From assembly GCA_002323995.1 (NCBI GenBank), contig DCQY01000036.1:267-63273 (forward strand): DNA of 63,007 nucleotides, given 5' to 3'. This stretch comes from Akkermansiaceae bacterium UBA1506 (lineage in GTDB: Bacteria > Verrucomicrobiota > Verrucomicrobiia > Verrucomicrobiales > DEV007). Below are positions 8,871 through 17,600 of this stretch, piece after piece (the stretch's first letter is position 1; each line of letters starts with the position of its first letter). A model generated the notes under the pieces. It had not been told where the DNA came from and did no database searches. It was given only the letters and a program-made list of their open reading frames with translations. The position numbers and the translations under genes were made by a program.

Positions 8871-9551
8871 ATGACTAATTCTTCATCTCCTCTGGGCGTC
8901 GTATTCGATCTTGATGGCGTTTTAATCGACTCCCACGACCAGCATGAGGAGTCCTGGTTTGCCCTTGCCAGAGAAATCGGCAAGCCAATGACCAAAGAGC
9001 TGTTCAAGGAGTCTTTCGGAATGAGGAATGAAATGTGCATTCCTAACGTGTTCAAATGGACCCACAACAAAGCCGAAATCGCGGAACTCGGCGACCGAAA
9101 AGAGGAACTCTATCGTGAGCTCCTCAGATCACGTAATCTTGATCCTCTTCCAGGTGTCCTCGATCTTGTTGAGAATCTCAAACGATCTGGGATTCCCATA
9201 TCACTCGGATCCTCCACTTCCCGCAAGAATATCGAAGTCTGTTTCCAATCTACCGGACTGGACTTATACTTCGGCCCTCATTACATCGGCGCCGAAGACG
9301 TTACCCGCGGCAAACCGAGTCCAGACGTTTTCCTCAAAGCTGCCGAAAAAATCGAAAGAGAACCGGCCAACTGTCTGGTCATCGAAGACGCTCACGTCGG
9401 CGTGGAAGCTGGACTCGCCGCCGGAATGAAAGTGATCGCGGTTACCACAACTCATCCCCAGGAAAGTCTCGCCAACACCGGTGCTCACCTCATTGTAGAT
9501 TCTCTTGCCGTGGTAAATGCGGAGGTCATCTCAAGGATTATCGGCGGCTGA
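8871..9551 (+). CDS. HAD-superfamily phosphatase/phosphomutase (beta-PGM-like)
   Basis: Belongs to HAD subfamily IA. Motif I is DLDGVLIDS (two Asp residues, about residues 13-21), motif II is GSSTS, motif III holds Lys in RGKPSPDVF, and motif IV is VIEDAHVGVEAG. This set is shared by beta-phosphoglucomutases and 2-deoxyglucose-6-phosphate-type phosphatases; the exact sugar phosphate cannot be told. The ATG at 8871 gives 226 aa beginning just before motif I; a TTG at 8823 would add 16 residues of no obvious use. It is monocistronic, and no maltose or trehalose phosphorylase is adjacent to support a mutase role. Confidence 0.85.
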   Translation: MTNSSSPLGVVFDLDGVLIDSHDQHEESWFALAREIGKPMTKELFKESFGMRNEMCIPNVFKWTHNKAEIAELGDRKEELYRELLRSRNLDPLPGVLDLVENLKRSGIPISLGSSTSRKNIEVCFQSTGLDLYFGPHYIGAEDVTRGKPSPDVFLKAAEKIEREPANCLVIEDAHVGVEAGLAAGMKVIAVTTTHPQESLANTGAHLIVDSLAVVNAEVISRIIGG

Positions 9552-9656
9552 TCCCAACCAGATGGCAGGCCAAACGGCTCCAGCTTGATAGGTTCGCTCA
9601 TAGCTGCGCGAACTGGACTCAAAGACCAAGCCAAACGCTTCTTCCGCGTAGACCAT
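9531..9656 (-). CDS. Possible 41-aa small protein (speculative)
   Basis: An ATG-started frame (MVYAEEAFGLVF...AADNP) of protein-like composition occupies the gap between the HAD gene and the DUF1015 gene. It overlaps the HAD 3' end by 21 bp on the opposite strand. The frame stays open for more than 20 codons upstream of the ATG. Aromatic-rich and with no family match I can name, it could equally be the tail of a decayed gene. There is no ribosome binding site. Confidence 0.25.
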   Translation of the reverse strand: MVYAEEAFGLVFESSSRSYERTYQAGAVWPAIWLGSAADNP

Positions 9657-9845
9657 ACGGTAAGGTTTTCGCGTTAATAATAACCCTCTGACAGGCCTGT
9701 GTTGATTGCAGCGTCTGGAGCGGTCTTTTCCTCCGTGCCTTTAAGGTCACCTAATTCTTGAAAGCAGAAGAGGAACCCACCATTGCAATTTTGTGGGTTG
9801 TGATCCCATCGCTTACGTGTAGGGGTTGGAATCCTATCAACAAAA

Positions 9846-11078
9846 ATGAGAGTCAAAGCTTTCCCCTCACTCGTGCCAAGCCCTGGTAATGCAGAGACCG
9901 TCGCCTCGGTGCCCTATGACGTGGTCAATACCGAAGAGGCCCGCGCCCTAGCCGGGGACAACGCGCATAGCTTTCTGCGCGTGGTCCGAGCCGAAATCGA
10001 GTTCCCGGCCGGAACTGACCCCTACGGCGACGAAATATACGCCAAGTCCAAGGAGAACCTCGATAAATTCCAGTCAGAAGGCATCCTCGTCCGTGAGCCC
10101 GAGCCCTGCGTTTATCTTTACCGCCAGGTCATGAATGGTCACTCCCAGATTGGGATCACCCTCGCCTGCCATATCGAGGATTATGAAAACGATATTATCC
10201 GGAAGCATGAAAAGACTCGTCCAGTCAAAGAAAACGACCGCACCAAGCTCACTGATGTCCTCAGCGCCAATACTGGCCCTGTTTTCCTGACCTATAAAGA
10301 CGAGGCCGCTATCGATGCCTTTGTTGAAGACTGGATTGCCAACCATGAGCCAACCGTCGATTTCACAGATGACGTCGATGTGCAGCACACCGTCTGGCGG
10401 GTCACTGAATCGGAGAGTGGCCCGATTCTGAAATCGTTCCGCGATGTTCCCCTGTCCTACGTGGCAGATGGTCATCACCGCAGCGCCAGCGCCGCCCGCG
10501 TCGGTCGCGAGCGCCGTATGGCCAATCCGAATCACGACGGCAGCGAAAACTACAACTGGTTTCTTGCTGTGCTTTTCCCGGCCACCCAGCTCAAGGTGCT
10601 TTCCTACAACCGCGTCGTAAGGGATCTAAACGGTCTCTCAGCGGACAGTTTCCTCGAGAAATTGGCTGATAATTTCATTCTCGATTCTAATGGTAAGAAA
10701 ACACCCGAGTCGACCGAATCCCTCTGCCTCTGCGTCAACAGCCAATGGCACGAGCTAAAATGGTCACCCGTCGAATCTGAGAGTCCAATCGATCGGCTCG
10801 ACGTGGCCGTTCTTCAAGATCGCGTTCTAACTCCGATACTCGGTATCGGAGACCCCCGCACCGACGAAAGAATCGACTTCATTGGCGGAATTAGGGGCAC
10901 CGAGGAACTCGAAAAGCGCGTCGAAAGCGGCGACTGGGCCGTGGCTTTCTCCATGTATCCCACCACCGTTCAACAGCTCATTGACATCGCCGATGCCGGC
11001 GAAATCATGCCACCCAAATCGACATGGTTTGAGCCCAAACTGCGTTCCGGACTCTTTATCTACACCCTAGATGATTAG
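9846..11078 (+). CDS. DUF1015 family protein
   Basis: A 410-aa member of DUF1015, recognised by the N-terminal KAFPSLVP...VASVPYDVVNTEEA segment and the central YVADGHHRSASAARV motif (about residues 204-218). The DGHHR element resembles the nucleotide-binding loop of ParB-like kinases such as SerK/SbnI, so a kinase or nucleotide-dependent activity is possible, but this is inference. The family often sits near serine-biosynthesis genes in other genomes, which is not the case here. The ATG at 9846 begins the conserved N-terminus exactly. It is monocistronic and converges on the DUF151 gene. Confidence 0.85.
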   Translation: MRVKAFPSLVPSPGNAETVASVPYDVVNTEEARALAGDNAHSFLRVVRAEIEFPAGTDPYGDEIYAKSKENLDKFQSEGILVREPEPCVYLYRQVMNGHSQIGITLACHIEDYENDIIRKHEKTRPVKENDRTKLTDVLSANTGPVFLTYKDEAAIDAFVEDWIANHEPTVDFTDDVDVQHTVWRVTESESGPILKSFRDVPLSYVADGHHRSASAARVGRERRMANPNHDGSENYNWFLAVLFPATQLKVLSYNRVVRDLNGLSADSFLEKLADNFILDSNGKKTPESTESLCLCVNSQWHELKWSPVESESPIDRLDVAVLQDRVLTPILGIGDPRTDERIDFIGGIRGTEELEKRVESGDWAVAFSMYPTTVQQLIDIADAGEIMPPKSTWFEPKLRSGLFIYTLDD

Positions 11079-11170
11079 TTAAAGGGGCTGAACCCCATCG
11101 CCTCAAAACGTCTAAAAAGGCCGGTAAATTAGTAACTCTAACTGGCAAAAGTTGACCAAAAAACGACGAA

Positions 11171-11638
11171 TCAGGTCCCGGGAAACCCGCCTCCTTCGTT
11201 ATTTTCCTCCATTTTTTTCAGCACAATCGACATGTCTTCAACTAAATCCCAGACATGTGAAGCGACCAAAATAGGGGCTTCAGCCTGCACTGCGAGAGCG
11301 ATAGAATCGCTCGGACGGGCATCAATTTCGACAATTTTTCGCGCCTCCAGCTCATTTTCTGCCTCCACGATTAAGCGAGCATAATAGACCGTATCTGAGA
11401 AGTCGTTGATCACGACCCGGCTCACACGAGCGCCCAAAGCAATGAGCGCATTGCCGAACAAATCGTGAGTTTGTGGGCGAGGCTTTGGAGTGCCTTGGAG
11501 AAACATATTAATAGCTGATCCCACAGCGTGATCCACGTAAATAACGAAGACCTTTTCTTCGTTCCCGAGAAACACGGCAGACCCTGCGCTGGTAGCCAGC
11601 ACATTCTTCACTTCTACTTCGACAACCGACTTATCCAT
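11171..11638 (-). CDS. Bifunctional nuclease family protein (DUF151)
   Basis: A 155-aa protein with the whole BFN/DUF151 domain: the conserved VFLGNEEKVFVIYVD start, the GARVSRVVINDFSDTVYYARL core and the DARPSDSIALAVQAEAPI signature. Members from plants have RNase and DNase activity in vitro; bacterial members are poorly characterised, and the family name should not be over-read. The extreme C-terminus is a short acidic Gly-rich tail. It is 79 nt downstream of the carbonic-anhydrase-like gene on the same strand, so co-transcription is possible. Confidence 0.88.
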   Translation of the reverse strand: MDKSVVEVEVKNVLATSAGSAVFLGNEEKVFVIYVDHAVGSAINMFLQGTPKPRPQTHDLFGNALIALGARVSRVVINDFSDTVYYARLIVEAENELEARKIVEIDARPSDSIALAVQAEAPILVASHVWDLVEDMSIVLKKMEENNEGGGFPGT

Positions 11639-11717
11639 CGCTTCTTAGACCCCTACTATCGCGAGCGATGCCTCGCTTGGCAAACGACGACTTTACCAAC
11701 GCTTCGCTCTGGAAACT

Positions 11718-12269
11718 TCACTCCGGGATTGGTGCTCGGTTTTGCTCGGCGAGAAAGGCCCGATGTTCAGCTGAAACTCTAATGTACTTTTCAGCCCATC
11801 CTTTGATACTATTTTGTTCGTTGATACTCAATGACTTAACTATTTTTCCAGGGGTTCCTACAACCAGTGATCCCGGAGGCACCTCCACTCCACGGGTAAC
11901 AACCGTTCCAGCTGCGACAATGCTGCGAGTTCCAATCCGCGCACCATCCATCACGATCGCTCCCATACCAATAAGGACCTCGTCCTCCACCTCGCAGGCG
12001 TGTAGCAATGCCTTGTGACCAACCGTGACATACTCACCGATCCTGGTGCCGAGATCACTCGCCAAGTGGATTACCGTGCCGTCTTGAATGTTGCTGCCCT
12101 TACCCACTTGGATGGCCTCGATATCACCTCGCAAAACACACCCATACCAGACGCTAGAAAACTCCTCCAACGTCACGTTGCCTAAGACGTTCGCTCCAGG
12201 CGCAACGAAAGCCGTTGTGTGTATGTTAGTTCGATCACGGAGGTGGGTGCAGATAGTTTTGGAGCTCAT
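11718..12269 (-). CDS. Gamma-carbonic-anhydrase-like left-handed beta-helix protein
   Basis: A 183-aa hexapeptide-repeat protein of the YrdA/PaaY/CaiE group. The R-G-D in CVLRGDIEAI and the three likely zinc ligands (the His in VIHLAS and the two in VGHKALLHAC) are all present in the expected spacing, so metal binding is plausible. Biochemically, many such proteins have weak or undetected anhydrase activity, so the label marks a fold rather than a proven reaction. The C-terminal 20 residues are a helix packing on the prism. Start ATG at 12269. Confidence 0.87.
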   Translation of the reverse strand: MSSKTICTHLRDRTNIHTTAFVAPGANVLGNVTLEEFSSVWYGCVLRGDIEAIQVGKGSNIQDGTVIHLASDLGTRIGEYVTVGHKALLHACEVEDEVLIGMGAIVMDGARIGTRSIVAAGTVVTRGVEVPPGSLVVGTPGKIVKSLSINEQNSIKGWAEKYIRVSAEHRAFLAEQNRAPIPE

Positions 12270-12453
12270 GAGAAAGCTTGATATTACAACTAAAAGAGAC
12301 AGAGAACCTAAAAATTAAACTTGCTAAACTAATTTTTACTTCTTAGTAAAGGGGTGATAAGAAGCTAGAACCGTTGACCTGCGGGTGTTTCAGGCTGATT
12401 CCCCCGCGAAAAACGGCTTTATTATTCGTTTGACCCAAACTACCAAAATTACG

Positions 12454-12729
12454 ATGAACAAGGGAGAACTCATTGAAGCAGTACAATCCACCCTCGGCGA
12501 AGACACTTCCAAGAAGGACGCCGAAGCAGCAGTAAAAGCTGTGCTCGAAAACATCGCCTCTGGCGTTAAAAAAGACGGTAGCGTTCAGCTGCTCGGCTTC
12601 GGCACTTTCGAAGTCCGCAATCGCTCCGCTCGCACCGGCCGCAACCCGAAGACTGGCGAAACTATCCAAATCGCCGCTTCGAAGACGGTTGGTTTCAAGC
12701 CTTCCTCCGCTCTTAAAAATTCTTTATAA
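12454..12729 (+). CDS. hup: HU-family DNA-binding protein
   Basis: Small histone-like protein that bends and compacts DNA as a dimer. At 91 aa from the ATG at 12454 (MNKGELIEAV) it has the standard HU length; an upstream ATG at 12385 in the same frame would add 23 residues outside the fold. The helical N-terminal dimerisation half, the GFGTFEVRNRSARTGRNP arm region with the Pro-containing beta-ribbon tip, and the C-terminal helix KPSSALKNSL are all present. A strong terminator follows. Confidence 0.95.
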   Translation: MNKGELIEAVQSTLGEDTSKKDAEAAVKAVLENIASGVKKDGSVQLLGFGTFEVRNRSARTGRNPKTGETIQIAASKTVGFKPSSALKNSL

Positions 12730-12771
12730 GAACGGAATTAGGATAACCCCCAATAATTATCACTTCAAAAG

Positions 12772-12800
12772 CGCGGCAGGAAACTGCCGCGTTTTTTTTT
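12772..12800 (+). terminator. Rho-independent terminator after hup
   Basis: An 8-bp perfect stem (CGCGGCAG / CTGCCGCG, 12772-12779 and 12784-12791) with a GAAA tetraloop is followed by nine T residues (12792-12800). It closes hup; the convergent Cys-cluster gene ends 12 bp beyond. Confidence 0.93.
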
Positions 12801-12811
12801 GACCTTCGCGA

Positions 12812-13156
12812 TCAATCATCGGACCGGTCATCCATCCGCTCAGGGACTGCTTCGCACTTTTCCTGCCATCCCGGAAAATTCCATTGGTTCGGAAACCCGG
12901 CGCATTGATCCGGCTTCACTTCCTGAATTCGGCAATCAATTCCCTCGAGGAACTCGCAGGCTCCATCTGGTTGTTCTCGCAACGTAAGGCCACCCCGGTT
13001 TAGCCGCAGGTCAGTGTGCTTTGCGACGAAGTCATAAACACTCATCTCGAGGAAATCAGCAATGCGATTCACCTCTCGGTCGGTCAAGGGCACCTCTCCA
13101 GGCCACTGACAGCAGTTGGAGCATCGTTGGCAACGGTAAAACACGCCTCTCTCCAT
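12812..13156 (-). CDS. YkgJ-family cysteine cluster protein
   Basis: A 114-aa protein with the family's Cys pattern: CQRCSNCC near the N-terminus and later CEFLEGIDC, DQCAGFP and a last Cys. These are the metal (Zn or Fe) ligands of the UPF0153/YkgJ group, once called putative Fe-S oxidoreductases; the function is unknown. The middle segment LTDREVNRIADFLEM is the usual helix. The ATG at 13156 starts just before the first Cys motif; a GTG at 13171 would add five residues. It converges with hup. Confidence 0.85.
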   Translation of the reverse strand: MERGVFYRCQRCSNCCQWPGEVPLTDREVNRIADFLEMSVYDFVAKHTDLRLNRGGLTLREQPDGACEFLEGIDCRIQEVKPDQCAGFPNQWNFPGWQEKCEAVPERMDDRSDD

Positions 13157-13344
13157 GTTGTAGACACTCACGGAAGGAATGATGTCTCAATCCATAGAAA
13201 AGTCAGGAGTTTATTTTCGGCCGTCGATGTTACTATGTTCTTCCAAACCGGTGAGTCCGGAGGTGGCAGTGATACTCGGATCGCGAAGGACGTTAATGAA
13301 AATGCCACAATTCTGATAAAGCCCGCAAAATCGAGTTCACGTCC

Positions 13345-13503
13345 CTACCCTAGGCCAGTGAACAGACTGATCAGGCGATGAACGTCCCCGTTTGACAACA
13401 ACGACCTCATGGCCTTTGGATCAAGCCGGCCTTGGCTCAGAATCTGTGGTGGACGTGGCCGCATTCGTGCCCGAGACTTAATGGCTGCATAATTTTCGTC
13501 CAT
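13345..13503 (-). CDS. Possible 52-aa basic small protein
   Basis: An ATG-started frame in the otherwise empty 577-bp gap before the RNase E/G gene. The product (MDENYAAIKSRARMRPRP...) is basic in the middle with a leucine-rich C-terminal helix (RSLLSNGDVHRLISLFTGLG). A GGAGGAG stretch lies about 16 nt upstream, further than an ideal ribosome binding site. I know no family. Composition is more protein-like than random sequence, but length alone is weak evidence. Confidence 0.3.
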   Translation of the reverse strand: MDENYAAIKSRARMRPRPPQILSQGRLDPKAMRSLLSNGDVHRLISLFTGLG

Positions 13504-13658
13504 GCGGAGGCTTACTGGCTCCTCCCACGCTCAGACAAAATTCCGACCAACGTGACCAGGTAGGCAATATGAATTCAAAACCCAAACCTAAGTTCCGACC
13601 CTTTCGATGGCTTCGGACACTCAACTAGTCACGTGCTCCGCCGCCCTCCAATTATTTG

Positions 13659-13674
13659 CCCTGAAATTTCAGGG
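13659..13674. promoter_or_regulatory. Perfect 16-bp palindrome upstream of RNase E/G
   Basis: CCCTGAAATTTCAGGG is a perfect inverted repeat ending 59 bp before the start codon. It could be an operator for a dimeric regulator, or form a 6-bp hairpin with an AAUU loop in the mRNA leader. RNase E mRNA is autoregulated through its 5' leader in Escherichia coli, so a leader role is possible but unproven. Confidence 0.45.
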
Positions 13675-13733
13675 TTGCCCCTACCGTTTAGATACAACGG
13701 TCCGAAACCCTTTAACCATTCTGTAAAAAAATC

Positions 13734-15347
13734 ATGTTCAGTAAGATTCGTAAGTTTTTAGGTCCCAAGAAATTAGCCGAAGGAAATAAAATTGTCGTTA
13801 ACTGTGAGAAACTCGAAACCCGCGTCGCCCTGCTGGAAAACGGCTCACTTGAGGAATACACCGTAGAGCGCTCCAACGACGAGAACATTGTCGGCTCTAT
13901 TTTTAAGGGGATCGTCCGAAATATCGAACCAGGTCTCAACGCGATGTTCGTTGATATCGGCCTCGAAAAAAATGCCTTCCTCCACTTCTGGGACGCGATT
14001 CCCGAAGCTCTCGACTCGAGCCTCGAAGAAATTCAGAGGAATGGAGGGAAGAACCGCAGCAAGTCACAGCAAGGTGGCGGTGGCAAAGGGAAAGGCCGTC
14101 ATAAGAAAAAGCGGATCCAGTCCAAAGATATCCCCAACCTCTACCCAGTCGGTTCTGAGGTGCTTGTCCAAGTGACCAAGGGACCGATCGGAACAAAGGG
14201 CCCCCGAATCACCACCAACATTTCTCTGCCAGGCCGCTATATGGTTCTGATGCCGCGCAACGACCAACTCGGCATCTCACGCAAGATCGACGACCCCAAG
14301 GAACGCGCACGTCTTCGCAAGATCATGAGCGAAAAACTGACCATTCCAGACAAAATGGGGGTAATTCTTCGCACCGTCTCTGCCGGTCAGAAAGTTCGCT
14401 ACTTCGTCCGTGATCTCGCCATCCTGCTCGATCAGTGGGATGAGATCGAGGAAGAGGCCGCTAACAGCAAGGCACCCGCCTGCGTTTTCCGCGAGCCCGA
14501 TCTCATTGAGCGAACCGTCCGTGATTTCCTTACTGATGAAATCGACGAAGTCCTTTGCGACGATTCTGAAGCGGCTGAGAGGATGAAAGAGCTCATCGGT
14601 ATCATTTCACGTCGTTCCAAAAAGCGAATCCAATTCTTCGAGACGCCTGTTCCAATTTTTGAAAAGCTGGGTATTCAGCGCCAGATCGACGACGCTTTCT
14701 TCCGTCAAGTTTGGCTACCCAGCGGCGGCTACCTCGTCATTGACGAAACCGAAGCACTCATCGCTATCGACGTAAATACCGGCCGTGCCAAGAATCAGGA
14801 CAAAATGATCCTGCAAACTAATCTGGAAGCTGCCGAAGCAGTCGCCCGCCAGTTACGTCTCCGCAACATCGGCGGTCTTGTTGTGATCGACTTCATCGAC
14901 ATGAGGGCTCGCCGTGATCAAATGGCTGTCTACAAGGTGATGCGCGAGCGTCTCAAGAAAGACAAGGCAAAAACCCAAGTCACTCAGATTTCGCAGCTCG
15001 GTCTGATGGAAATGACGCGCCAGCGCCTCCACGAAAGTCTCAATATCACGATCAATGAACCCTGCCACTACTGTCAGGGGCGTGGCATGATAAAGAGCGC
15101 CGAATCCATGAGCGTGGAATTGCAGCGAAAACTCAAAGGCATTCTTGCCAAGAACGAGAACCAGAAAGAACTCATCGTAATCGTTCACCCAGACGTGATG
15201 GAGCGGCTTCGGACTCACGACGGCGAACTATTCGTGGAACTTGAGCGTCGCTACAACGCCCGACTCACATTCCGCAGCGATGCAACCTACTATCGCGAGC
15301 AAGTCGTCGTCGCCGACGCGAGAACGCAGAAAGAAATTCGAGATTAA
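13734..15347 (+). CDS. rng: Ribonuclease E/G family endoribonuclease
   Basis: Cleaves single-stranded AU-rich RNA in rRNA maturation and mRNA decay. The 537 aa correspond to the catalytic half, without a long degradosome scaffold, so it is closer to RNase G in layout. An S1 domain (about 45-165) is interrupted at about 103-130 by a Gly/Lys-rich low-complexity insert. The catalytic Asp residues lie in LIAIDVNTG and GLVVIDFIDM, and the zinc-link CHYCQGRG follows (about residues 445-452). The start ATG at 13734 begins the usual N-terminal strand region, preceded by a short basic extension. It is monocistronic. Confidence 0.93.
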   Translation: MFSKIRKFLGPKKLAEGNKIVVNCEKLETRVALLENGSLEEYTVERSNDENIVGSIFKGIVRNIEPGLNAMFVDIGLEKNAFLHFWDAIPEALDSSLEEIQRNGGKNRSKSQQGGGGKGKGRHKKKRIQSKDIPNLYPVGSEVLVQVTKGPIGTKGPRITTNISLPGRYMVLMPRNDQLGISRKIDDPKERARLRKIMSEKLTIPDKMGVILRTVSAGQKVRYFVRDLAILLDQWDEIEEEAANSKAPACVFREPDLIERTVRDFLTDEIDEVLCDDSEAAERMKELIGIISRRSKKRIQFFETPVPIFEKLGIQRQIDDAFFRQVWLPSGGYLVIDETEALIAIDVNTGRAKNQDKMILQTNLEAAEAVARQLRLRNIGGLVVIDFIDMRARRDQMAVYKVMRERLKKDKAKTQVTQISQLGLMEMTRQRLHESLNITINEPCHYCQGRGMIKSAESMSVELQRKLKGILAKNENQKELIVIVHPDVMERLRTHDGELFVELERRYNARLTFRSDATYYREQVVVADARTQKEIRD

Positions 15348-15770
15348 TGTTTCTTTGACTCGGCCACGATGAAGATGCTAGGCACAAATGTGTCTGGGAC
15401 CTTTACTCTGGCGCCTCTTTTCTCAAGCCGTCTGGCAAACGGACTTCTTTGATCAGTCAAGCAAAGTCAACAACGCCTGTCTCAATAATCATCAACTGAT
15501 CTTTGAAGTGCTGAAAGACCTCCGTCCCGTTAGGATTCGCTTGGTCTCTGCCAGCGGCCGAGCCTGATCGGGTTAACCGGCAATTCTTCAAAACTCACGG
15601 CGAGCGCTTTCTTTCTGCCCCGAGCTGCAGCCGACCCGACATCCCAGAACTGGTCGGGATTCCCCTCCACGCCCGAAGCGAGGAGAAATAATTGACTAGA
15701 TATCCCGCAAACTTCGTCAGTCTTATGAAGAATCGTTGCATCCTATATGTATCTTCAACCCCCTCCTATC
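15348..15770. other. Intergenic region with a possible gene remnant
   Basis: No full gene is visible. On the minus strand, from about 15750 to 15548, a frame without an ATG reads a protein-like stretch (LFLLASGVEGNPDQFW, DVGSAAARGRKKALAV, then SFEELPVNPIRLG) before a stop. It may be the tail of a decayed gene. No terminator is obvious for the RNase E/G gene. Confidence 0.35.
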
Positions 15771-16529
15771 ATGAATACTCGAGCTTACACGGCGCTGCTC
15801 ATTACTTCTTTTTTCTTCCTCCCTGCCTTGCAAGCGCAACTCCGACGCCCCGGCGTGCTAACAATTAAAAAAGAGGACCGAAAGTCCAGCCGACTAGTCA
15901 AAGAAGACGGAGCGATTTATCTCGAGGGTTTGGTCGTCAATGAGGTAGTCGTTCGAATTTCCACTGCTACGCCAGCTTACTCGACGCTCGCCGCCGACCG
16001 ATGGCTTGGAACCTTGCTCCCCAACCAAAACGCAGTCCTTTTGGCCGTTAGCGAAAAAGCTTACCGAGTCCGTGCCAGAGCCAAGCAAGGCCAAATCGCT
16101 GGCTGGATCAGCAAAGGGGCTGTTGATGGACTACATGAGAACTTCGAAGTCACTCTCCACGCATTTTACGATCGCCACGTGGAGGTCAAGGAACTGATCG
16201 ACAACCATCAGGTCGCTCTTGGTATGACACTCAACGAAGTCATCGCGTCAATTGGCCCCCCCGACAAGCGCAGTTCCAAGGTCACTCAAGAAGGGCGCAA
16301 CGATACTCTTGAGTTCATTGCCTATGAGAAGGTTCCCCGAACCGTTCTCGTTTATGACTCTTTTGGCGTTCCTTACAACACCACTACCTACGTGGAAGTG
16401 GAGTCCGGCCGAGTCACCGTCGAACTTGAAAATAACACCGTCGTTACGATTGAGGATTCAGAAGGTGTCGACCTCGGCCGGAATGGCGGCACCTTAGCGG
16501 TTGTGCCACCTCCGGTGTTCTTGTTCTAA
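15771..16529 (+). CDS. Secreted protein with SH3-like domain
   Basis: A 252-aa exported protein: the signal peptide covers residues 1-21 (MNTRAYTALLITSFFFLPALQAQ, cut near AQA). Residues about 45-120 resemble a bacterial SH3 or NlpC-associated module (WLGTLLPNQNAVLLAVSEKAYRVRAR..GWISKGAV). The C-terminal half has a beta-rich repeat with an 'ASIGPPDKRSSKV' segment similar to SmpA/BamE-like or outer-membrane small protein folds. The function is unknown; a peptidoglycan or envelope role is likely from export and fold. The ATG at 15771 is preferred over 15747 because it places the signal peptide at the N-terminus. Confidence 0.75.
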   Translation: MNTRAYTALLITSFFFLPALQAQLRRPGVLTIKKEDRKSSRLVKEDGAIYLEGLVVNEVVVRISTATPAYSTLAADRWLGTLLPNQNAVLLAVSEKAYRVRARAKQGQIAGWISKGAVDGLHENFEVTLHAFYDRHVEVKELIDNHQVALGMTLNEVIASIGPPDKRSSKVTQEGRNDTLEFIAYEKVPRTVLVYDSFGVPYNTTTYVEVESGRVTVELENNTVVTIEDSEGVDLGRNGGTLAVVPPPVFLF

Positions 16530-16721
16530 AACGCAGCCGCAGTTTGGCCCATCTTGCGCTAGATCTGCCCAAAAGGCCAAGTTTTGGAAAAAAAACCGTA
16601 TTTCCGCGCGTAACGGTTTTGACAATGTGCTGCAAGTGTTTCTCCTTGCTGCGCAGCTACAATCTGTGATTCGATCTCAGATCCAAAACCCAACTGAATT
16701 CATCACTAGGCACAAAAGACT

Positions 16722-17345
16722 ATGGCACACGAACTACCCGAACTACCCTACGCCCAAGAAGCTCTCGAACCTCATATCGACTCGGCTACTATGGGCATTC
16801 ACCACGGAAAGCACCATGCGACCTACATCGCTAATCTCAACAATGCGTTGGATGGCAATGCTGAACTTGAAGCCAAATCAATCGAAGATCTCATTTCGGA
16901 TCTCGAATCCGTTCCCGAAGGAATTCGCGGAGCCGTCCGCAATAATGGGGGCGGCCACGCCAACCACTCCCTTTTCTGGTCGAGCATGAGCCCTAGCGGC
17001 GGCGGCGCTCCCTCCGGAGAACTTGCCACCGCTATCGATGCGGCATTTGGCTCTCTCGACGAATTCAAAGCAGCATTCAAAGCAGCGGCCCTGACACGCT
17101 TCGGTTCAGGCTGGGCTTGGCTTGTGAAAAAGGATGACGGCACTGTTGCTGTGACCAGCACCCCAAACCAGGACAACCCGGTGATGGGCGCAGCTGCGGA
17201 TTGCGATGGCAGCCAACCACTGCTCGGCCTCGACGTCTGGGAACATGCTTACTACCTTAACTACCAGAACCGACGTCCTGATTACATCGACGCATTCTGG
17301 AATGTAGTAGACTGGGAAGCTGTGGCAGCACGTTTCGCAGGCTGA
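16722..17345 (+). CDS. sodA: Superoxide dismutase, manganese type
   Basis: Dismutates superoxide to peroxide and oxygen in the cytoplasm. At 207 aa it has the normal length. The four metal ligands are visible: His27, the His in NHSLFW, and the Asp and His in LGLDVWEHAYY. NNGGGHANHSLFW and NQDNPVMG carry the Gly and Gln positions of Mn-type enzymes rather than the Fe-type NNAAQ..NHT pattern, so Mn is predicted; a cambialistic enzyme cannot be excluded. No signal peptide. It is monocistronic with its own terminator. Confidence 0.95.
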   Translation: MAHELPELPYAQEALEPHIDSATMGIHHGKHHATYIANLNNALDGNAELEAKSIEDLISDLESVPEGIRGAVRNNGGGHANHSLFWSSMSPSGGGAPSGELATAIDAAFGSLDEFKAAFKAAALTRFGSGWAWLVKKDDGTVAVTSTPNQDNPVMGAAADCDGSQPLLGLDVWEHAYYLNYQNRRPDYIDAFWNVVDWEAVAARFAG

Positions 17346-17368
17346 TCCGCTTCATACACCAAAGTTGA

Positions 17369-17400
17369 GGGGCGAATCCATTCGGATTCGCCCCTTTTTT
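17369..17400 (+). terminator. Rho-independent terminator after sodA
   Basis: A perfect 11-bp stem (GGGGCGAATCC / GGATTCGCCCC, 17369-17379 and 17384-17394) with the loop ATTC is followed by six T residues. Confidence 0.95.
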
Positions 17401-17569
17401 CGAGCATCTTCTCAAGATTCAGGGCGTCGCATCCAAATTCGATTAACTTTCAGCATATTTTTATATTCAACAATTTCGAAACGATTTATTACTCACTTGG
17501 CAACGATTTCGCTATTTATTGAACGGAAAAAAAGAAAATGAGTAAATTTGTCAAATTAGTCTTGAACGA

Positions 17570-17585
17570 CCACTACATATTGTGC
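17570..17585 (+). promoter_or_regulatory. NrdR box 1 upstream of nrdBA
   Basis: CCACTACATATTGTGC matches the NrdR consensus ACACWATATATWGTGT at 11 to 13 of 16 positions depending on how lower-weight positions are counted, including the core ATAT and GTG. It lies 208 bp before the nrdB ATG and pairs with box 2. NrdR is the ATP/dATP-sensing repressor of ribonucleotide reductase genes. Confidence 0.75.
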
Positions 17586-17600
17586 ATTTTGATTTTTGCG

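Larger units (their letters stand above)
13157..13733. other. Intergenic region before rng/rne
   Basis: Apart from the candidate small ORF (13345-13503) and the palindrome (13659-13674), I see no RNA gene or recognisable motif here. It must contain the RNase E/G promoter and its 5' leader. Confidence 0.5.
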
